From: Actinomycetota bacterium
Lineage (GTDB): Bacteria > Actinomycetota > Acidimicrobiia > IMCC26256 > PALSA-610
Length of the DNA: 10,494 nucleotides
Assembly: GCA_005779345.1 (NCBI GenBank)
Contig: SXJQ01000247.1
Coordinates: 1 to 10,494, forward strand
Direction: 5' to 3'
This document shows, in pieces, positions 5,118-10,494 of the stretch (position 1 is its first letter; every line of letters starts with the position of its first letter). The notes beneath the pieces are model-generated. The model was not told the origin of the DNA, did no database searches, and saw only the letters and a program-made list of their open reading frames with translations. The position numbers were made by a program, and so were the translations under genes.

Positions 5118-6512
5118 TCACACCGGCGCGCCGGGGGCGACGAGCGGCCAGGGCCGTTCGCGTTCCGCCTGGAGCGCGAGATCGAGCAGCCAGTCTTCGC
5201 GGTGGTGGGGAGCGAGTACCTGCATGCCGATCGGCAAGCCGCGCGACAACCCGATCGGGATGCTGATCGCCGGGTTGCCGTAAATGTTGCTCGGGATCGT
5301 GAGCGCGCCGTTGTTGCCGAGTCCGGCGGCGGCACCCTCGACCTCTTGGGGCAGCGGGCCCGTGTTGCCGAAGGCGACATCGGGGTTCGTCGACGCGAAC
5401 ACGAAGTCGACCTCGTCGAAGATCGCGGCCATCGTCTCGTTCATCGTGACGCGCTGTTCCTCGATGCGCCCGCGGGTCTTGATGTCGTACACCTGGTGCG
5501 CGATCTTCAACCCGAAGCCGATCTCGAGCGTGAGATCGTCTTCGCACTCGGGGTACCGGTCGCCGAGTTCCATCACGATCTCCGACATGCCCGACAGCGC
5601 CCACTCGAACGACAACTCGGGGGTCTTCACCGGCAGGTCGACGAGTTCGAGCCCGACCTCCTTGGCGAGCCACTCGGCGTGCATCGTCACCTGGTCGGCG
5701 AGGTCGGAGTGCACGACCGCGCTCCCGAGCGTCGGGGCGATGACGGCCTTCTTGCCGCGCAACGAGTCGAGGTACGACCCGAGCGCGGTCTCCCATCCGT
5801 CGACGCGCGGGAGCGAGTACGGATCGCGGCGGTCGAAGCCGTTGCACACGTCGAGGTAGCGCGCGGTGTCGCGCACCGAGCGGGCGAGGCAACCGCTGAC
5901 CGCGGTGAGCGACGCCATCACCATCTTGGGGCCCTTGGGGATCCGGCCGTAGGTGTTCGTGAGGCCGAGCGTTCCCGTGAACGCGGCGGGAATTCGGATC
6001 GAGCCACCGCCGTCGCCGCCCGTCGCGATCGTGCAGAGTCCACCGGCGACCGCGGCCGCCGCGCCGCCGCTCGAGCCCCCCGGTGTGTGGTCGCCGTGCC
6101 ACGGGTTCTTCGTCGCGCCGTTCAGCTTCGTGAACGTGAGGTTGACGCCGCCGAACTCGCTGCTCGTCGTGAGGCCGAACGGCACGGCGCCGGCCGCTTG
6201 GAGTCGTTCGATCATCGTGTTGGTGTGCGTGGCGATGTCGTCCTTGAACACGACGCTCGCCTCGGTCGCCGGCCAGCCCGCGACGCTCGTGAGTTCCTTC
6301 ACGCCGATCGGGACACCACCGAACGGAAGCGACGGATCTGCAGTCGCGGCAGCGGAGCGGGCGCGTTCGGCGTCGACGAAGCTGAAGGCGTTGAGATCGC
6401 TGCGCTCGACGGCGGCGAGCGTCGCGTCGAGTTCCTCGATCGGGCTTCGCTCGCCGGCGCGGAACGCGTCGACGAGCGAACAGGTGTCGCCGAGCCACGG
6501 CGTGTCGACCAT
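5118..6512 (-). CDS. Amidase signature family hydrolase
   Basis: The 464-residue protein is a stand-alone amidase-signature enzyme, hydrolysing (or transferring ammonia from) a carboxamide whose identity cannot be read from sequence. The Ser-cisSer-Lys triad is complete: K72 in PIGVKELTS, cis-Ser S147 in TPGGSSGGAAAAVAGG (143-158), and nucleophile S171 in GGDGGGSIRIPAAFTG (165-180), with the standard 24-residue spacing between the two serines. The N-terminus (LVDAFRAGERSPIEELDA, 13-30) and C-terminus (GLPIGMQVLAPHH) are both typical, so the gene is full length. The ATG at 6512 has a strong AGAGGGGG Shine-Dalgarno 7 bases upstream. GatA, the glutamyl-tRNA amidotransferase subunit, shares the fold, but no gatB or gatC lies nearby and the sequence reads as the general amidase branch. 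No signal peptide is seen. It follows the AftD-like gene by 63 bases and precedes the selenoprotein-like gene by 40 bases. Confidence 0.93.
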   Translation of the reverse strand: MVDTPWLGDTCSLVDAFRAGERSPIEELDATLAAVERSDLNAFSFVDAERARSAAATADPSLPFGGVPIGVKELTSVAGWPATEASVVFKDDIATHTNTMIERLQAAGAVPFGLTTSSEFGGVNLTFTKLNGATKNPWHGDHTPGGSSGGAAAAVAGGLCTIATGGDGGGSIRIPAAFTGTLGLTNTYGRIPKGPKMVMASLTAVSGCLARSVRDTARYLDVCNGFDRRDPYSLPRVDGWETALGSYLDSLRGKKAVIAPTLGSAVVHSDLADQVTMHAEWLAKEVGLELVDLPVKTPELSFEWALSGMSEIVMELGDRYPECEDDLTLEIGFGLKIAHQVYDIKTRGRIEEQRVTMNETMAAIFDEVDFVFASTNPDVAFGNTGPLPQEVEGAAAGLGNNGALTIPSNIYGNPAISIPIGLSRGLPIGMQVLAPHHREDWLLDLALQAERERPWPLVAPGAPV

Positions 6513-6519
6513 TGCGGTG

Positions 6520-6526
6520 CCCCCTC
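6520..6526 (-). promoter_or_regulatory. Shine-Dalgarno of the amidase gene
   Basis: GAGGGGG on the minus strand lies 7 bases before the ATG at 6512. It is the clearest ribosome binding site in the window and fixes the amidase start. The surrounding 63-base gap (6513-6575) shows no clear promoter or terminator, consistent with readthrough from the AftD-like gene. Confidence 0.65.
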
Positions 6527-6575
6527 TTGCCGGCAGCGATGCGACGAGCCCCGCGACTCGCCGCGCCCGGCGACG

Positions 6576-9500
6576 CTACCCGTCGGCCGCCGCGGTGTCG
6601 TCGGTGCCGGTGAACCGATCGACGAGGAAGACGACGAACGGGAGCACCGCGGCGATCCAGCCCGGCGTGCGCGCCCGCCAGGTGAGGGTCGGCCACTCGA
6701 ACACGGCCGGGTTGTCGATGCGGAACTGCACGACGGCGACGTAGAGCCCGGCGAGTCCGATCGCTGCCGCGGCGCCGAGCCGCAGCCCGGCGCGCGCCCA
6801 CGGCCAGCGCAGCGCGGCGAGCACGGCGAGTCCCATCGGCACCCCGACGTACGGCGCGATCACGAGCGAGCCGAGCCCAGCGACGAGCGCGCCGAGACCG
6901 AACGACCGCACACCGAGCGGCACCGCATGGCCGGCGAACCACGACCACGCCCCCACCAGCGCGGGATCGTCGTCGGCGCGGGCCCGGGCTCGCGGGTCGC
7001 GCCGACGGCGGCGCCAGGCGAGTGCGATCAGCACGAGGCAGAGCAACCCGCCGGCGAGCGACAGTGCGATGCCGATCGAGACGCGCCGTTGCGGGGTCCA
7101 TTCGAGGTCGATCACGAGATCGCCGCGGTCCGCCGGATCGACGAGCCAGCCGTTGGCGTGGCCCTCCACGAGCACCGGTGCACCGAGCGCGTCGCCGCCG
7201 CGTACCCGCGCGGTCCAGCCGCGGTTGTGACTCTGATCGAGCACCAGCCAGAACGGCTCCTCGGCGTCGCGCACGGTGACGGTGGCGCTCGTCCGGTCCG
7301 ATTCGTCGACGACGAGATCGGGCCCGACCGCGGCCGGCGCACCGAGGCCGCCGGTCACCTGCGCGCCCGAAACGGTCGCGGCCGCGCCACCCGCAGCCGA
7401 CGCGAACACCAACCGATCGACATCGATGCCGGTGTCGACGCCGCGCACCGACTCGATCACGTGCCGCCCGGCGCCGAGGGTCACGTCGCCGTCGCAGGCT
7501 TCGAGGCGCAGCGGCTGCATGGCACGCAGATCCGCGTTCGTTCCGACGATCCGCACGCTCACCGGCGAACCGTCGATGCGCAGGAGGTCGTCGCGGCACT
7601 CGTCGGGGAATTGCACGGGGATCTCCCCCATCGACACCCCCGCGCCGACCTCGGCGAACGCGACCGGCAGCGCGACCGCCTTGCCGGAGAAGAAGTTCGT
7701 CGCGGTGCGTTCCTCGGCCGCGAGTACCTGGACCCGCAGTCGCGTTCCGGTGAGCGGCGCGAAGTCGACGGGGACCGTGACGGTCGCGTTCGGCACGTCG
7801 CGCTCTTCGATCGGAGGGAGGTCGACGAGCACTTCGGCGTCGTCGACGAGGACGCGCAGCTTGGTCGGCAGCGAGTGCCGGCCGTCGGCGATCACCTGCA
7901 GATCGAGGTGGTCGTAGGTGTGGGGTTCGATCGTGACGATCTGCACCCAGGCTTTCTCGATCCCGAAGAAGATCGATTGCCACGCCGTGGCCGGGTCGTC
8001 GTCGAAGGCCGAGTAGGCGCGGCACTCGACACAACCGGCCATGTAAGCGCTGTTCATCGCCCGGCCTTCGCTGCGCGCCAGGCCTTGCACGAGGTCGATC
8101 TTCGACGTGTCGGTCACCGCTGGGCCGAGGCGCACTTCGCCGCCGAGCGCGAACGTTCGCTCGGTCGGCAACTCGAACGCGCGGAGCAGATACAACTCGG
8201 GGTCGTAGCGCGGGGGCACCGGGGCGACACGTTCGCGCCGCAACAGCACGACCAGTGGATGCTCGAGCGACGCGTCGCCGTAGGTCGCGAGCAGGTCGGT
8301 CGGCAGGCGCACGACCTCGCGTTCGGTGACGAGGGCTCCGGTCGCGGCGTCGCGCAGGCGCACCTCGCCGAACCCCACCGCCGAGTATCCGCCGTAGAGC
8401 GGTCCATCAGGGAGATTCGTGCCGGTGATCTCGATCCGCACCCGCGCGAACGTGCGCTCACCGAAGACGACCGTCTGACCCTCCTTGCGCCGCGACACGA
8501 TCGACAGGTCGGTGTCGAAGCGCTCGCCGACCTCGTTGCCGTCGGCGTCGAGGAACGTGAGGTGGGCGGTCGTGATGACGCGGTCGCGGGGTCCGCTCAA
8601 CACCTGGACGAGGTTGACCCGGTCGGTCGTGATCGGTGCCGCGAGCTCGATGTCGAGGTATTGGCCGACCGCGCGGTCGAACGCCGCGGCCTTCCACGCC
8701 GTGCCCGTGTCGCCGTCGAGCGCGCGCGCCGCGCGGTCTTCGGGCGTGTAGCTGATCGGGTTGCCGTACGCGGATGCGCGGACCTGCGCGACGCCGTCGG
8801 GTTCGGTCACCGTGAACGCGTCGTCGGACGCGTCGGGGAACACGTCGAGACGAGCGTCGGAGAGGTCCTCGACGAGCGGCTCCTCGCCGGCCGTCTCCGT
8901 GTAGCCGACGTTGTCGCGCACGTTGCTCCACCGCCGCGCCCGACGGCGATTCGTATCGGTGAGCACGAGCACCGCGTCGTCGCCCGTCGCCGCGATCAGC
9001 GCGGCCGGGCCACCGTCGCCGGCGAACGTGGCGCTGTAGAACACGAGACCGGTGTCGTCGAGCAGGCCCGCGCCCGCGACGTCGGCGAGACCCTCGCCGT
9101 CGCCCGCGACGACCACCGGCGCGTCGGTACTCGCGGTCCGCAGGATCGGTCGCGCACCGTCGACGGGATACACGACCACGCGATCGGGGAGCCGGATCCC
9201 GCTCTCGGGATCGCCGAGCGTGCGCTCGTCGATCGCGGGCGCGCGGTCGAGCACCGGGTACTCGGTCTCGGGCGGCAGCGGGCCGCCGAAACTCGCCTCG
9301 GCGTCGAGCCCGATCGCCGCGAGCATCCGTTCGAGCTCGCGCGGGCGCGCCAGGTCGTAGCGCTGCCACTGGATGTCGTTGCGGGCGACGACCGTGCCGA
9401 TCCCCATGCGCCCGAGCAACTGCACCAACCCCGGATCGTCGGTGACGCCCTCCTGAAATCGCCGGTCGAGTGCGTTCAACAGGTCGGCGCTCGGCGGGCT

Positions 9501-10494
9501 CCCGTAAGGGATGAGTTCGCGCGCGACATACGGGCGGTCCATCAGGCCGGGCGTGATCGGGTCGACGGTGTTGCCCCATTCGTAGGAGGCGAAGTCGGAC
9601 CCGGCGAGTTCGAGCACCCGCGTCTGCGCGCCCGTCGCGGCATCGGGCGGCGTGTCGAACGACGCGATCGCGTCGCTCCAGTAGTCGGGGATCGACTCCG
9701 GCCGCAGCAGGTTCTTCCCGTAATACGTGCCGTTGCGCAACGCGGGGAAGTCGACGAAAACGAGGCCGATGACCATGATCGGGACCATGATCGGGACCAC
9801 GACCGGCACGACGAACGCGGCGCGTCCCACGCGCGGTCGCGCCTCGCGCTCCCGCAGCCACGCGACGGCAGCGTTGACCCCGACACCGAGGAACATCGCC
9901 TCCGCGAGTGTGACGAGCGGAATCGCACGACCCGTGCTGCGCAGCGCGAGGCCCGCGGTCGACGAGGTCGCAAAGGCCTTGAACACCGAGCCGAGCGGTG
10001 TCGGCGAGTCGTACGGGTGCGCGCCCGCGGCGAACACCACGCCCAACAACAACAGCCCGGCGAAGTAGCCGCGGTGCCGCCACCGCACCGTGCAGGCTGC
10101 GAGCAACGCGAGTGCGGCGAGGCCGTAGCCGACGAGGATGATCTCGGGCCGCTGCGTGTAGTGCTCCGAGCTCTCGATCCACGCACCGAGACGGTCGCGT
10201 CCGTAGAAGAACCAGTAGCCGAGGCCGCGCAGGATCTCGTTGGGCGTCGAGGTGCGCGCGACCGCCTTGACCGTCTCGGTGAACCTCAGGATGTTGAGGC
10301 CATAACCACCCTGCAACGACAGCCCGGCGATCCACCACAGCGAGGTGACCGTCGTCAAGGTTCCGATGCGCAACGACGTGCCGAGCGCCCGGCGGGCGTC
10401 GATCTCGCGTAGCCCGAGCCACGACCACACGATCCAGGCGACGGGCGCGACCCCAGCGAAGATCAGCGCGGTGGCGTTGACCCCGCCGACGACC
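6576..10494 (-). CDS. AftD-like alpha-(1->3)-arabinofuranosyltransferase (DUF3367), 5' end off window
   Basis: The frame is open at the right edge; 1305 residues are visible and the N-terminus is missing. Resemblance is to AftD, the large GT-C membrane enzyme that adds arabinofuranose from decaprenyl-phospho-arabinose to cell-envelope glycans in mycobacteria. Visible order: VNATALIFAGVAPVAWIVW (membrane, about residues 5-23), further membrane segments near 43-63, 116-136, 142-161, 190-213 and 225-252; then a large extracytoplasmic part. This has two F5/8C (discoidin)-like carbohydrate-binding modules, the first near 570-710 (ARALDGDTGTAWKAAAF) and the second near 815-935 (SAFDDDPATAWQSIFFG, preceded by a CVEC pair). 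A beta domain with LVLDQSHNRGWTARV and ANGWLVDP follows (about 1090-1135), then C-terminal membrane helices near 1140-1160, 1197-1228, 1239-1257 and 1278-1292. The 5-Arg run after the first of these suggests a cytoplasmic loop. Substrate in this organism is unknown; family assignment is by eye. Confidence 0.85.
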   Translation of the reverse strand, partial: VVGGVNATALIFAGVAPVAWIVWSWLGLREIDARRALGTSLRIGTLTTVTSLWWIAGLSLQGGYGLNILRFTETVKAVARTSTPNEILRGLGYWFFYGRDRLGAWIESSEHYTQRPEIILVGYGLAALALLAACTVRWRHRGYFAGLLLLGVVFAAGAHPYDSPTPLGSVFKAFATSSTAGLALRSTGRAIPLVTLAEAMFLGVGVNAAVAWLREREARPRVGRAAFVVPVVVPIMVPIMVIGLVFVDFPALRNGTYYGKNLLRPESIPDYWSDAIASFDTPPDAATGAQTRVLELAGSDFASYEWGNTVDPITPGLMDRPYVARELIPYGSPPSADLLNALDRRFQEGVTDDPGLVQLLGRMGIGTVVARNDIQWQRYDLARPRELERMLAAIGLDAEASFGGPLPPETEYPVLDRAPAIDERTLGDPESGIRLPDRVVVYPVDGARPILRTASTDAPVVVAGDGEGLADVAGAGLLDDTGLVFYSATFAGDGGPAALIAATGDDAVLVLTDTNRRRARRWSNVRDNVGYTETAGEEPLVEDLSDARLDVFPDASDDAFTVTEPDGVAQVRASAYGNPISYTPEDRAARALDGDTGTAWKAAAFDRAVGQYLDIELAAPITTDRVNLVQVLSGPRDRVITTAHLTFLDADGNEVGERFDTDLSIVSRRKEGQTVVFGERTFARVRIEITGTNLPDGPLYGGYSAVGFGEVRLRDAATGALVTEREVVRLPTDLLATYGDASLEHPLVVLLRRERVAPVPPRYDPELYLLRAFELPTERTFALGGEVRLGPAVTDTSKIDLVQGLARSEGRAMNSAYMAGCVECRAYSAFDDDPATAWQSIFFGIEKAWVQIVTIEPHTYDHLDLQVIADGRHSLPTKLRVLVDDAEVLVDLPPIEERDVPNATVTVPVDFAPLTGTRLRVQVLAAEERTATNFFSGKAVALPVAFAEVGAGVSMGEIPVQFPDECRDDLLRIDGSPVSVRIVGTNADLRAMQPLRLEACDGDVTLGAGRHVIESVRGVDTGIDVDRLVFASAAGGAAATVSGAQVTGGLGAPAAVGPDLVVDESDRTSATVTVRDAEEPFWLVLDQSHNRGWTARVRGGDALGAPVLVEGHANGWLVDPADRGDLVIDLEWTPQRRVSIGIALSLAGGLLCLVLIALAWRRRRRDPRARARADDDPALVGAWSWFAGHAVPLGVRSFGLGALVAGLGSLVIAPYVGVPMGLAVLAALRWPWARAGLRLGAAAAIGLAGLYVAVVQFRIDNPAVFEWPTLTWRARTPGWIAAVLPFVVFLVDRFTGTDDTAAADG
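9771..9806 (-). repeat. Three 12-bp tandem units inside the AftD-like gene
   Basis: On the plus strand GACCATGATCGG occurs twice exactly (9771-9782, 9783-9794), followed by a third copy with two changes (9795-9806, GACCACGACCGG). Because the unit is 12 bp the frame is kept; it encodes the repeated V-P-I-M of VVPIMVPIMVIG in a membrane helix. It is a small in-frame slippage repeat, possibly variable in helix length between strains. Confidence 0.7.

Noticed and set aside
5074..8034. 986-codon minus-strand frame overlapping the AftD-like and amidase genes and ending at the leader ORF
   Set aside because: It is an Arg-rich shadow frame; only its last six codons matter, as the MTTNE leader with its own Shine-Dalgarno.
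4704..10412. A 1902-codon open frame on the plus strand opposite the redox, amidase and AftD-like genes
   Set aside because: It lies antisense to genes with clear motifs; its product is Arg/Glu/Asp/Val-rich without domains. Long antisense frames are a by-product of G/C-rich third codon positions.

Overview
The window is GC-rich chromosomal DNA (roughly two thirds G+C by eye) with long, densely packed genes, strong G/C preference at third codon positions and short gaps. Together with a large membrane protein resembling mycobacterial AftD (DUF3367), this points to an actinobacterium. My best guess is the Acidimicrobiia/Ilumatobacter side of the phylum, but that is inference and no rRNA or marker gene is present. 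No mobile element, tRNA, rRNA or CRISPR array was seen.

Layout from left to right. 1-1111 (minus) is a lipoprotein solute-binding protein of the peptide/nickel ABC family, cut by the left edge, with a good promoter at 1144-1172. 1212-2804 (minus) is an ABC-F ATPase. 2805-2939 is a divergent intergenic region with a 9-bp inverted repeat. 2940-3533 (plus) is a short protein that looks like only the tail (last HEAT helices plus Ig-like domain) of AlkC-type DNA alkylation repair proteins. From 3563 to the right edge all genes are on the minus strand. In transcription order these are an AftD-like arabinofuranosyltransferase (6576 to beyond 10494), an amidase-signature hydrolase (5118-6512), a thioredoxin-fold redox protein (4016-5077) and an ElaA-type GNAT acetyltransferase (3563-4006). 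Gaps of 63, 40 and 9 bases make cotranscription of at least the last three plausible.

The main discovery is in the 4016-5077 gene. It is split by a single in-frame TGA at 4670-4672, exactly where the first active-site cysteine of a TlpA/ResA-like protein belongs (WASW-UGA-GC). Homologous-looking thioredoxin-fold sequence continues in the same frame for 217 residues. A stem-loop with a GG-starting apical loop lies 17 bases past the TGA, as expected of a bacterial SECIS element. I read it as a selenoprotein that standard gene callers would break into two fragments. Its start region also carries a perfect 14-bp tandem duplication that makes a five-codon leader ORF overlapping the gene's start codon (ATGA). 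No Sec machinery genes (selA, selB, selC, selD) are in the window, so the call depends on their presence elsewhere in the genome.
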